Shown one piece after another: positions 23,784 to 36,545 of a DNA stretch of 64,000 nt. Position numbers and translations under genes: made by a program. Within the stretch, counting starts at the first letter, position 1, and the number at the start of each line of letters is the position of its first letter. The notes below the pieces were generated by a model. It searched no databases. It was given only the letters and a program-made list of their open reading frames with translations, and was not told the DNA's origin. Source of the DNA: Membranipora membranacea (lineage: Eukaryota > Bryozoa > Gymnolaemata > Cheilostomatida > Membraniporidae); assembly GCA_914767715.1 (NCBI GenBank), contig OU612068.1:250001-314000 (forward strand), given 5' to 3'.

Positions 23784-25716
23784 TGTAGAACAGTCCATGT
23801 TGCATCAAATAACCACAAAGTGAGAGGGAGGAGATATATTCATACTGTAGTCTGTACCAATGGGACGAGGAAAATGCTGGCAAATTTAGGACCCAATCAG
23901 GTGAAGGTTTGGAGATAAGATCCCTTCAGCAGCCACCAGAGGGCTCTGTAATCTGACAAACTCCACTCTATCTGTATAAATATATGTATAATACTTTGTC
24001 TTCAAAATTGACCGTAAGATATTGAGTTGTTTTCTAGTCGCTGCATATCCCTAAAAAAATTGAACTATACCCAACCGGCATCAATGTTTAGGTCAGTGTT
24101 ATAAGGTCGTGCAGTGTGTGACAGCGCAGTCCGGAGGGGAGTGTATAATCTGACTGTCAGTGACACTGATTTGTGGGTGAGATATTCACTATCTCTTTAT
24201 CAGACAAATGACACACTGATATCCTGTTATAATCCCCATTTTATCTTTTCTTCTTCTGCTCTATCTGTGTTCTGATAAGGATTCAATTGAATAAGTGAAA
24301 CAATTTGTGTATTAACCATCAATCATAACACCTTGAGACAAAAATCTGAAAATAGATTAGCATAATCGCCGCTTGTTATGCTCTTATAATAACATTATTT
24401 GCATGTCATTTGATAGATCCCTCTATTACGTGGTGCGTATGAATGGACAACCCGGCCACAATAGTATGTACATATAGATAGAACATTCATGTAGGGAGCT
24501 GGATTTACACAGTTTACATACAAACTTTATTTACTATAACTTAGTCAATAAACTTTATATTTCACTCGTATCTGTGTAGTATATAAGGATAGGATCAGAA
24601 TTGAGCTGTGCCACTCTTCGGTTACTTATGTACAACTTGACAGCTGCACAGTTTTTACATCACCAAACAGACAGAATCAGTATTATTATAGTATATAACT
24701 TTGTTCACATGAACATCACAGAGTAGGGATATACTCTGTGTTACCATCATCTATTGGTCATTAATTAACAGCAAGCACCTGCGCGCACCTGTCAGCTTAG
24801 GAATTATCCCCTCACATATCCAGTTTGGATTGTATTGATATCTGACATCTACAGTTAAAGACAGGTAATCACTCATTATACCCTCTCATTGTATTTATGA
24901 AAATAATTTCATGTCAAACGAGTATTTTGATTAAACTCCTTTGTTCGGTTATTTTGGCGGCAGTGTTTACACCGGTTGCAGTGTTTACACCAGTGGTAGT
25001 GTTACTTAGTGCCATGTGGTGGCTGATCTACACCTGTGCTACCTGTTGGGATTTTTTGTTGACGTTTAAGAAGCCGAGTACCCAGCTGTGAAAGCAGAAC
25101 TAATATCTGATTATGATACCTGAGTTAGCCTCACATGAATTAACTCCTGCCAATTAATGAGCCCTCTTCTCTCTAAGCATAAATCATTTCAAGTGGGTTT
25201 ATACTCGTGTGGTAAAAAAATTAGAATGAACATTGAGGGCTATACTAAGAAGCCAGCAGTTTCACACACATGATTTAAATAGTGAGCTGTCAGGTTTGGA
25301 CTGTACTGATAATCTGCTTATCTGACGGGAGGTTTGCATGTTTACAGCTGCTGGTGTCGTAGTAGTCTCTAACACTGAGTATCTCAGTATCTCAGTATCT
25401 CAGTATCTATTATTGTCATACTCTTCTTGTTTACATAATATTGTCTTCTTGTGGTGAGTAGATAAGATTTTCCATTCAGAATTAATTTTGAGAATAAAAC
25501 CCGAGATTTTGATAAAATGATACATATTGAGTCATTAGTGTCACCTAAGAAGCGGGGAATGTCTTGTTTATAAAGTCACCTCAATGTGACATACTGTGGT
25601 GATCTCTCGCTCTCCCAGTCCGGTGATTTTTGTAGTAAACACATTTGTATTATTTACGTTACCCCATCACCGGGCCAATAAATATACGGAATGTGTGAGG
25701 ATTTACGAGGCAGGTG
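23784..25716. other. Intergenic; no supported gene
   Basis: AT-rich sequence up to the assembly gap. A 64-codon hydrophobic frame at 24897-25091 contains an 18-bp direct repeat (GCAGTGTTTACACC), but nothing supports it as a gene. Confidence 0.35.
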
Positions 25717-25916
25717 NNNNNNNNNNNNNNNNNNNNNNNNNNNNNNNNNNNNNNNNNNNNNNNNNNNNNNNNNNNNNNNNNNNNNNNNNNNNNNNNNNNN
25801 NNNNNNNNNNNNNNNNNNNNNNNNNNNNNNNNNNNNNNNNNNNNNNNNNNNNNNNNNNNNNNNNNNNNNNNNNNNNNNNNNNNNNNNNNNNNNNNNNNNN
25901 NNNNNNNNNNNNNNNN
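25717..25916. other. Assembly gap (200 N)
   Basis: Exactly 200 N, a typical placeholder. Open frames across it are artefacts. Confidence 0.99.
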
Positions 25917-27054
25917 CCTAACTGGGATTTACTCAGCCATGTGGTTCTCATACATTACACTATTTAACAGGTAGTGTATTACTTGTGCTGCTGTGATCAT
26001 CATATTGATTGTAGATTCTCATACTGTATGTCACCTCAGTATACAGTCAGACATATAACTCTGATAACTCTTATAACTCTGATCACTTTTATTACTTTCA
26101 GCCTGACAGTTTGGACCTGAAGGTGGATATAAGGATATTTTAGTGCTCTTAACACACAGAACACAGCTGAACAATGCTTGGTCACTCTACCCTGCTAATT
26201 TTATGTAAGGAATTTAAACAGGTATTTCATTTCACAAATTAAATTTAGAAAATATGTAAATTGTAACTATTCAAATCGATTTCAAGCTTAATTTGAATTT
26301 ATGTCGAATATTTGATCCAAGTACACAGGTGCATCACACAGGGAAGGCAGTTCATCTTATGCTGGGATAGTGAAACGGTGGGTTAGATGTCATCATGATA
26401 ATGGAGATGCCAACACTCGCAACTTCCTAATTTGTAAATATTCTCACAGCCTTAGAACATCAGGTGCAGACTGCAGCCGATGATACATCTGTTGTTCCCC
26501 ATCAGACTTTGCAATGACCTCTTAGTATAACAGCAGCGGACATCAGTGTCTCACACCCTGCTTACTAAGGCACCATCTGAACACAATGATAGATTCAGAT
26601 TAGCAGTCAGATCACTCCATGTTTTCCTTGCTTGAAGCTTTTATTGTGTTTATTTGATGTTGTTAGTTAGGCTCAGTATGAGCAAACTGTTAAAAATCTC
26701 AGAATAGTCCACTGTCAAATCAGTATTCTGTCAAATCCACAGCCTTAATCTGTCTCCATGTAAATATTTGGTGTTTTATTTAATTATGTCATAAGAAATT
26801 AGTCAGAGTGGTGATTGTTGTTGTTGGATTGCTCTGATTTCGAGGCACCTAAAGAACACCATTAGATCTGAAGAACTCATTATTTTTAAAGTAATTAAAA
26901 CTGCTTATCTGCCCATAATACGAAGTGGGAGTTTATTATTATATGGTATATCTGACACCAGTCCTTGACATAAATAGCTGCAGTGCCTGCCTTCCTCTAT
27001 TTCATGTTTTTATTTGTGAGATTCCCTTCCTCCCTCACTTTCCCTTAATGCTGG
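25917..27054. other. Intergenic; no supported gene
   Basis: AT-rich unique-looking sequence; nothing identified. Confidence 0.35.
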
Positions 27055-27290
27055 TATGTAGAAGGGGAGAGAGGCGTATGGGGGAGAGAGGCGTATGGGA
27101 GGATGAGGGGTGTGTAGGAGGGGAGAGAGGCGTATGGGGGGGTGAGGGATGTGTAGAAGGGGAGATAGGCGTGTGTAGAAGGGGAGATAGGCGTATGTAG
27201 GAGGGGAGAGAGGCGTATGAGTGGGAAGGGAGAAGGGGGGCTAAGAACAGAAGGGGGAGACGAGGATATGGGGGGGGGGGGGTGAGGGGT
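27055..27290. repeat. Purine-rich minisatellite (GGGGAGAGAGGCGTATG)n
   Basis: Irregular units of GGGGAGA(G/T)AGGCGTATG, about 10 copies, ending in a poly-G run. Open frames over it on both strands come from the repeat. Confidence 0.85.
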
Positions 27291-27828
27291 GTTGAACGGC
27301 TCCAGATACTGATACTCAATTATAATTTAGAGGACTCTACTGCGGTCAGTCTGACATCCACTTCACCTTCACTATTCAGCTGTCAGATTTATAGTCAGGA
27401 GCTCATTCTAATTATGGTATAATACCTGATATGTGGAATAGTACTGTGACCAAGCTTACTGTGACGATCTCACAAGTCTCTCCTTATCATTCTAACCAAA
27501 CTCTTAGTAGATCAGAATGAATTTATGCATTTAAATTGCAAAGCTTTAAATATTTAATTACACAAAAATTGAGAATGTTTTGTTTGAAGTTATTAAAAGT
27601 AAGATCTTAGGTATATTTTTACTCAGTGAACATTTACTGGTGTTGCAGTGTTTGGGAGTGTGATCTTTATCCTTTGTTTACAATCACAACACCGCTCATG
27701 ATAGGATAAAAACCCAAAAATGTAAACATATCTCAATTAGCTCTATTGTGAAAAATTACATTCGATATTTCGCAATGCTATGCCAAAAGGAATATGAATC
27801 CCGACAGTTTTTCTTTCTTATGACTTAA

Positions 27829-28205
27829 AGGGCAACCAAGGTTTCAAACAACATCTCATTGATGGCCATTGATTAATAGCAGATTGCACCTTCTGCATGG
27901 GTAAAAAGACAAAATATAATTCGGATGATTATTCAGCCAGAATTCTTGTGAAACATTTCTTCCATCTGGTACTCAAACTCAGCTAAAAGAGAATACCACA
28001 TAGCAGTTTCCTGTTCCTGTTATTATTTAGCCTGTGCTCTATAATTATTACAGCAAAGTCTTGGAACCTCCCCTAAACTGAAGTGTTACCCAGCTTAGAG
28101 TCAGCAACTACTCTGAGTTTTGCATCGCGTAATGCACAAAGCTGATGCTGCCCAGCACATTATTTGCTACCCATTAATGCATTGCTGCGAAACCTTGGTT
28201 GCCCT
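27829..28205. mobile_element. piggyBac-type MITE, copy 2 (TTAA target site)
   Basis: Same ends as the copy at 23402-23779 and again flanked by TTAA (27825-27828 and 28206-28209). The two copies differ by small indels and scattered substitutions, so they are separate insertions of one family. Confidence 0.85.
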
Positions 28206-28209
28206 TTAA

Positions 28210-29102
28210 TGGTGGATAATTATTTAGTTAGATGATATGAAAATATCCGGTCCGAGAGACCCTCCGTGGTGATGTCACAGTTAGATGCGACAAGCCGTCT
28301 CTCAGAGTGAGGGGATCACTCCATGCTGGTTATGCAATGAATAGACTGTTGACCATTTTGGATAAAATGTTGAAAAGAGGTGATCCAATTAGTTTTAAGT
28401 TGTCAATTTTACGAAGAATTGATGAAATGTGCTTAAAATTTGAACGGCCACTTGTAGTGCTGCACCTGTTTCCTGTGAGGTGATTACAGCCTGTAGATTA
28501 TAACCTGCCGTATAAGATACATGAGTTGTATATGAGGTGAAAGTTTGGTCTGCTGGCTCATCAATCTATATGGTGGTTAACTGCATTATCTGAAGTGATA
28601 CTTGATCATATTTGGACCCACTCTCATCACGGCCTCTAAATTTGTATGACGACGGCTGACTGAGGCTCATACATGGTGTACCGTTCTGGTAATCTAGGGT
28701 TATTAACGGTATTAAATAACAAACCGTAAAATTACCAGAACTGCCTGGGTCAATGTAAAGTACAAGTAATGTCATTTATACCCTGATTTTTAAGTTCTAA
28801 GAGTAATTTATAAATAAGAAGGATGTATTTTCTAAGTGAGTATTTCCTAAGTGAGTACGTCAGTGTAGTCTCAAGTATGAATGTTATCGTCACTACAAAG
28901 TGCAGGCCACCTATCCTGTGTGGTTAGCTGCCTCATAGATAATTAATTTGGTTTGGTAACACTCCACTAATGCATATATTTCTATGAATAATTAATAAAT
29001 ATGGTGTTTTTAACTTTTTATTACATTTTCTGTTATTATCCGGAATGATTTACCTATTACAGGAGATCTCTCCCAACCCTTGTGTAGTACACTATAGTCC
29101 CA
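28210..29102. other. Intergenic upstream region of APCDD1
   Basis: No coding frame is supported. It should contain the promoter of the APCDD1 gene, but no defined element can be pointed out. Confidence 0.35.
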
Positions 29103-32100
29103 ATGTATACTCTATCTCGTTGTATATTTTATACAGCAGCCGCTATCCTGTTACACCACATCGTGTATGCAAACTCAGACTATGATTGTAAGGGGATCAG
29201 AACGCGACGTCACGCTCAGATATCGAGTCCACCAAACATCAGTGGTAGCTGGTTCTCACCGAGGTAAAACTTCTTGACTTCTCAACTTTCCTATAAATTA
29301 TTGAGCAGATCCAGTCAGTATGTGTTCATTAGAGAACTTAGAAATTAATTTTCTTTTCTAATGATGACATGGATGTATCAGAATTCTAATAATATAGAGA
29401 TATGCAGTAATTCTGATACTCTATATGTAATATATAGAAGTTATACTGTGTAAATTATTGGATTGATGTAAAATGTAGACTTAGGATCTGCGCTAGGTAT
29501 CACATCTAGGATCTGAGCTATGTATCATGCAGCTCAAGTATTTACTGTTGCTTATTTTGACTGCAGGGCATTTGCCTCAGGAATGCGGTGAACAACAAAC
29601 TTATCAGCCAAAATTTCTTCCAGGAAAAAATAAGTATCCCGTAATGCAGTTTTTAGTCAACATTTAATTGTGGACCAAACGATTGTCTATGTGACGACCG
29701 GGCTATTGCATTGTGGGATGCCAGGAATTAAAATGGCTGATTTTTATCCACACAAACACACAAGTAATGATGTATTTACTGTTTGTTTTAGCTGTGAGAT
29801 GTTACCTGGACCTCAGTATGTACTACGGCAGTATGAGTTCTCAAGCACAGAGAGCTTTATCATAACCAGATACTATTACTCTGATGAGGTATATATACAT
29901 ATATACATACACTCTGTGAAGCAGCTCATCATAATTACACTTCCTGTCTAATATAATTATTCATAGTCATAAATAACCAGCTAATTATCGCTAACTGATG
30001 ACAATGTTAGACGTGTCATCATGTCAAACCGTGTAACAGTAAGCTGTCCGTTTGATCTTATTAATCACACTTAGGAATTAGTCAATCAATCTGACACATG
30101 GTGACACAAAATCTCATGCCGTACAGAGTTACAAACTCTACAAACTCCACGGACCGCTGATTTACTATAATTCAATGGAATTAGATCTGGGAAGCTCACC
30201 GAAGGTTCTCACGCTCAAACTGCCGCTGTTAACTCATGATGTGGACAACTTAGCGCTACATTTGGGCTGACAAAAACACATATTGGTCTCGATACTTTGG
30301 TTCATAAATAACATTGTATCAGGATAGATGAATTTGTCTTTGGTCTACATAATAATTTTTGTTTTTGTTTAAACTCCCCTGTGGTTTTATGTCACCAATT
30401 ACGGTGAAATGGTCGGAAGATGTTTGCAGACAATCCTCGAATCGGACCTTGGATTTACAAATATTGATGTTATTTTTACACATGACTTGTTATGAAAGCA
30501 TAGAGCTGCTCTGAGATGTCACATCACACTTATGTGATCACGTTACACTCACCTTACCCACTGGGTAAGAGTGACACTCACTGTGTATGAATGACACGAT
30601 ATGCTGACCGGAGACGCGTAATCTCATCATGTCACCATGTAGAGTAACTTTAATAATTTGAATAACTGCCTGAGTATTGATATGTTTGTAACCCCTCAGG
30701 CTCTCAGCTTACTTTTACCCTTAAGCGTAGGCAGCAGGTCCTGATTACTTTAGTATGAATCATCTCCTTTAATCACAGCTATAATTTATTTTGCCATTAA
30801 TTGGTAAATTTTACAAATCTTAAAATTTTAATTCCAGAATCTTTGCTGACTTGTTGTAATGTTTCATGTGTATCGGAGATCCGACAGAGATCGATACTGG
30901 TTTATTTGTTTGTTTGAGCGTGCTATATTGCTATTTTGTTGTTTTATTGACAGTTTTGCCGTGAGCCAGCATACTCAATCCAGGCAAGAGGCACAGTGAC
31001 CGCGGACTCCCGATCCTGGTACCTCAACGAGGCCACCGATATGAACATAGATCTAACTGAGCTTGTAATAAAACCGTATACCTCACATATATCTCAGTGG
31101 CTGTCTCAGACTCTCCAGTGTAAGATATTTCTCGTCTCCAGAGCTTATCCATGTACTCTACTCTACCCTGGCCCTGCTTATGTTCTCAGAAGTGAAGAAT
31201 GGTGTTATTATTATGTAATTTAATGGTCTCTCTCACATTAAAAATTAAGTTTATGGTTGACTTTTAATGATGGATTGCCTATTTTATTATCCAAAAACCC
31301 TATCCTGTCCTATCCTATCCTATCCAACGCTATCCATACTTTTAATAATCTCATATTCAGTATCAAAATATGGGGTTATATTCTAGAGCTTTTTGTAACC
31401 ATTTGATTCAAGGTTCCAAGTTTTCTATGGATTATTGAGGGCATTGAGATTGTTGTAGTCACCTGTGAACCTTCCAAACAATATGAGTTGATTACTTTAA
31501 CCTTGTTCTACAGTTGGTTGTGATGTGAAAACAGACTGGGTGTCCCAATCACCCCCGTACCAGTCAGCATTAGTATCTGATGTCAGGAATCAGGAGTGCC
31601 TCCAATCTCTCTCTTTCTCAGTCAATGAGTTACTCGTCATGCGACAGGCAAGTTATTCTCCTTGGGGCGGACAATTCTAAAACAAAAGGAGACACTCTGC
31701 CATCACCATACATGCCCTCAACTCCCTGCAGTTTGTTCATAACTACCTGCATAAGCAGACATGAATGAAATCAGCGGGTCCAAACTAGACCGGGTTTTTC
31801 TCGTATGGAGCTCCAAAACCAAAATGCAAGTTTTGTGTTATATCCATTCCCGATGACAACAGGTTATGGAACTTGGTCTATATAAATACCTATTATCTTA
31901 ACAGGTAGATTATGAGAGAAGTTTAGGTGAGGAGACCACCACCCCTCCTGCTAATTCTCAGTACCAGTCTGATCAGCCGCATACTGATGAGAACTCAGGC
32001 TACGTGGAGAGAGAGCTACAGCTAGGTAGTGTGTGGTTCAGTCAGATACAAAGACCGAGTTCCTATCAACCACCTCTGTACACAGTGACTGTAAGTATAT

Positions 32101-35100
32101 AACAGCTACAGTAAGTTTATGACAGTTCCGTAGGTATATAAAAGCCACCGTTAGTCATTGCGCCCGAAAAACGTAACAAATGATGAATCTAGCGATAGGA
32201 ATTTGGGAACCATTTGCAAATAACAGAGACAAACACTAGAATTAGGTAGGTGGAATATAGTGATCTACTTCTGAAAATTTTTAAACACATCTCTATTGAG
32301 ACAAATTTAAATCAATATTGTGATTTAAAAGGTATTAGATAATGAAAGTTGACATTTCCCTTGATGTATTGAAGTTGGAGAAAAGTAAATGTTAATATTT
32401 TACTGATTGGGATTTCCTGCGCCGTTACACAGTAGCGACGTTAACAGTAGCTCTCTGTTACACAGTAGCTCTCTCCTCTGTGTGTAAGCACACTTGATCG
32501 GCTCGTAAATCTAGATGTCAATATTATCTGAGACTTAAAGTCTACAATCCTAGTCGTGAGAATGTCATAAACTGAAACAGTTTTATTTGAAAAATGAAAT
32601 TAATCTGTTTTAATATAATCTTGTGAAATCACCGCCAATGTTTGATTATTCGATGACTGCTGCTACTGTTGAGTATCATGCTGCTGTTGGCTCAGATAGA
32701 GAGTGAGATAGAGAGTGGGATGATCGCGGCCCTGTCCTGTTAATTGTTGGGTTAGCGTGCAGAGTTTTGACGCAGTCAGCTCTATTCAATGTTGTGTATT
32801 TAGAATCAAATTACTGACTAAAGTAAAGATTATCTGGAGTGTTTGATTCGCAGCTAAGAGATTAACTTATAAAACATGACTGAGGAGTTAAACCTTATCC
32901 TAAAAACTAAGTGTGAAAACACTTGAGAACCTTACCCTATTTACATAAGAAATCTTATACACCAGCGTAAATAAAGAATCAGTTAGGTATGTAAAAAGAA
33001 CAATTCTGTGACAAAATAACTGGGATTGAGGTTTGATGGATTGTGGAAAGATGCTTTCTTAGAGTAAACAATAAACAATCATTCGTCCATTGTCTGCGTG
33101 TTTGACAATATCAGGGTCACTAACTACCCCCCCCCCCCTCCCTTACTATAACTACCGTCTCTGGGACTAACTAACTCTAGGACTGAATGATTAACTCCCC
33201 ATATCCAGACAGTCTAAGCTGATGATATGAAAAAAATACGAATATTTATATATGTAACCTTGACCACAACTAACTGTTTTTTAATTACAATTCAAATTCA
33301 TTTAAGAATTCATAAAGAATTAGGATTAGTATGAATGGAACATTTGAAGGACAATCTCTTATAGCTGAGAAATCTTTCTTCTGCAAGTTTTCAGGACAGC
33401 AGGAGTTGAAATATCTCTTGACATTCAGAAAATAAATAAACATTTCTAACGAAAGACAGTCACAGTCAGAAATGAAGTTTTTATTTGCTGCTGGTACTGC
33501 TGTGCTAACATCTCAATACATAAACAAAGAGTTGTTTCCTCTTTACAGCACAAACACTGTGAGGCGTGTCTATGTATATACAGAGCTAATATGGACAGCC
33601 CACCATCCAGCTGCACACATCACAGATATCAGACCTCACACACAGCACAGCTGCTCACATCATCACAGACTGCTGCTGCTGCTGCCGATATCACAGGAGA
33701 ATGGTTCAGTCAGACATGTGAATCTGTCCCTAATGGTAAATATCACTACATGGTCTGTGTGGATAGTAGGTTTGAGCTAGTCACTGTGTTACTAGTTACA
33801 GTATAACTCATTAACGAGCTGTGCTAGTTTGTCTGCATATTTGGTGCTCACCCAGATAATCTAGCTCAAATCTTACTTCCTCTTTATTTCGCCTTAATGT
33901 AAATGGAACTCAGCAATCATCGGCAATGTGACATTCGTCACTGCACAACATATTCATATAGAATAGCTTTTAATTCTCATTTTAACAACATTGATTGAGA
34001 TAAGAAGTTACAGCTCTCCTGGATATAGGGAGTTAAGCCACCATTCACTGAGAGTAGACAATTCTCAAACATTATGATGATATCAGTATTTGATCAGAAT
34101 AACTTTGTTTTTACAGCACTATTCACACTGAGATCCTACAAGTTTAATTCAACTGATGAAACTTTCAACATAACTACTCACTATTTTATTGATACATTCT
34201 GTACGAAGCCGACCTTCACACTAAACGCTCAAGGCCAATACTACCAGGGAGAGAGACATCCTCGCTTATACAACACTAAATCATATCAACTAATGTGAGT
34301 TACTCTATTTGGCTTATCAAGTATCTGTTGATGTATATAAATGATAAATCATACTTGAGTTTTGCCGAGTTGCTGTAAATGAAATTTATAATCTAACACG
34401 ATATTTAACCCCAGGCTTTCTGTTTAGCCTAATGGTTTCGATGGAGCTTGATGGTTGTTTTTTGTCATCGCACAGGCGCTGTAGGGTTTCACTTATTATC
34501 AATCATATCATAGTCTATAAGTTTTTTTTAATGCAGGCGACAATTGACCTTGAACTTGGTAATTTAATGGTGTGGGTTGATCAAACTGAGCTATATTAAT
34601 TGAAAGTCTCAACTGATTTTAATATTTTACCTGTATTATTTTCAGATTTAAAAGTTTACATGTGACCGTACTGAGTGACTATATGCTGGAGCTGATGAGA
34701 TTAGGTAACTCCACATTATGTGGTCATGTGACCAGCTGGATTAAGGGGCGGAGCTATGATGTGACAGGCACTCGAGGATGTGACACTCTGGGTGTCAGTA
34801 TCCCAGAGAGTTCACATGTACTTATCAAAGTACAGAAACATCCTCATTCTGACTTTATACTCCTCAGCGAATTAAAAAATAAAGTTAGTGACTTCTATAC
34901 AAAAATCACCCAGTTTAGCACCAAACTAAAACGCTGCCGGACGATACCTAAGCGGTGGGTTCACTATAACCCAGCAGAGAATGTAGTCAGCACCAGTACT
35001 GGAGACACGAATAACGCAGCAGATAAAAGAGGTGATAACTTCTGCAGTCTTATCTGGTTGGGAGTTATTTTGTCATTTATCAATCCCCACCAGAACGTGT

Positions 35101-35102
35101 AA
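29103..35102 (+). CDS. APCDD1: APCDD1-like Wnt pathway inhibitor, 8 exons, 521 aa
   Basis: Exons: 29103-29263, 29792-29888, 30954-31119, 31514-31647, 31905-32090, 33549-33735, 34117-34294, 34646-35102; every junction keeps the frame. The first exon carries a signal peptide (hydrophobic stretch TAAAILLHHIVYA). Two APCDD1 domains follow: the first begins HAQISSPPNISGSWFS, then CEMLPGPQYVLRQYEF and FCREPAYSIQARG; the second begins DITGEWFSQTCE, then LFTLRSYKFN and CTKPTFTLNAQGQYYQG. RPSSYQPPLYT between them matches vertebrate APCDD1 almost exactly, as does the following CEAC pair. The C-terminus (SLIWLGVILSFI) is hydrophobic. Length is close to vertebrate APCDD1 (about 514). In vertebrates it is a surface glycoprotein that binds Wnt and LRP5 and dampens Wnt signalling; the same role here is inferred. 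Intron 4 (31648-31904) uses a GC donor (CAG|gcaagt). Confidence 0.93.
31275..31335. repeat. TATCC short tandem repeat in APCDD1 intron 3
   Basis: Several TATCCTGTCC/TATCC units within an intron. Confidence 0.6.
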
Positions 35103-36310
35103 TCTCACTGTGCATAACGCCATAACTGGGAGACAACTCTACATTAGCTCAGGGATTTTGTATCATTTTGCAACTTAACGGCGTAATCTCCACCTTTATT
35201 AATTATATATTAAATGTTTCTTTGCCATGTATGCTATGTTCTCTCCAGATTCTTTCCTCCATTTATTATATGGATGACAAAATATCTCCGCATTGTTTCA
35301 TCTTTAATACTTCCATATTATTTCTTCTTTGATACTTCCACATTAATTTGCATATATGATAATCTTTCTCTGACCTCAGCATAATAGCAATCAGCGGGTG
35401 ACTTAATTTTTCCTTTTGGTTATTTTCAGTGACAGACCATAAATGATGCCTTACAGCGAATCATTTTATTGTACAAAGATAATTTATGCGACAGCAAACA
35501 AATTTGCAAAAGCTATAATATTATTTATATACTGAAACAATTATTGAATACCTGACATAATATGAGCTAGATCATTAAAAATACTAGAGGGAGTAATCTG
35601 AAAAGGTTAGAAGGGTTGTCTTCAGGTAAAGTGATAGCCTGCAGGGAAAGTAATAGTCCCAGGTAAAATGCATAGACTAATTCTGTGACTCTTGGCCGGC
35701 TGTTATAATTAGAATATTACTCTTAGGGAAGATCTGGATTATTTGGTGCACTTACTGAACTGAACTAAGTATATTAATATAACATGTGCATTCGTGTTCT
35801 TTACCTGCGCTAGAATATGGTACTATGAGTGCGGTCATCTGCTCATCGAGCAGCTTAAATTGATTTTCACTGCAGTGTACATATTATAATAATGGATAAT
35901 AGTTATAAAATCGCAAAAACCATAATGGGACAAGAATGGGACAAGAATGCATTTTTAACAGCGCATGGTATTCTTCTTTATTTAGTTCAAACCTAAGTTT
36001 TGTGGAAATAGCCCGAGTTACTACTGGGAAATAGCCCGAGTTCCCACTGCGGATATGCCCAGGTCGTTAGCAGATTGATGGTACCGAGTTACTTGACTAC
36101 TACTTATGTAGAGATAATCTTGTGTTGATCCCACTCCTGTGCCGCAGTTAGTAGCCCTGTGTCTAAGTGATCTGACTACTCTGCTGCCGCCGATGCCATC
36201 TCGCATGCAACTACACTTACTCTGTTATTCTATGTCATGTCTGCGTTCTGACTTTGATAACTCTTAGACATTACGCACGCCAGAATTGTGTCTAAATCTC
36301 ATCAACTCTG
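35103..36310. other. Intergenic between the APCDD1 and Kv genes
   Basis: The two genes converge here, so this holds both 3' flanks. No coding frame is supported. Confidence 0.4.
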
Positions 36311-36314
36311 TGTA

Positions 36315-36535
36315 CATCAGAGTTTTGTGGGTGTATGTCGGACACTTGTGGGTGATTGTCAGACACTTGTGGGTGTATGTCGGACACTTGTGGGTGTATG
36401 TCGGACACTTGTGGGTGATTGTCAGACGCTTGTGGGTGTATGTCGGACAGTTGTGGGTGTTTGTCAGACACTTGTGGGTGTATGTCGGACACTTGTGGGT
36501 TTATGTCAGACATAGTCGAGTGATGGTAAGACTTT
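36315..36535. repeat. 21-bp minisatellite just downstream of the Kv channel stop
   Basis: About ten units of ACTTGTGGGTGTATGTCGGAC with GATTGTCAGAC variants. It begins about 10 bases beyond the Kv stop codon (36546-36548), so it probably lies in that gene's 3' UTR. Open frames on both strands (VGVCRTL or HPQVSDI repeats) are repeat artefacts. Confidence 0.85.
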
Positions 36536-36545
36536 GTCGGTGTAC

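Noticed and set aside
24897-25091. 64-codon frame with a hydrophobic N-terminus
   Set aside because: Hydrophobicity comes partly from an 18-bp direct repeat; no homology or splice support.
25596-25974. Frames crossing the N gap
   Set aside because: They exist only because N codons contain no stops.
26925-27319. Frames on both strands over the purine-rich repeat
   Set aside because: Repeat-derived low-complexity translation.
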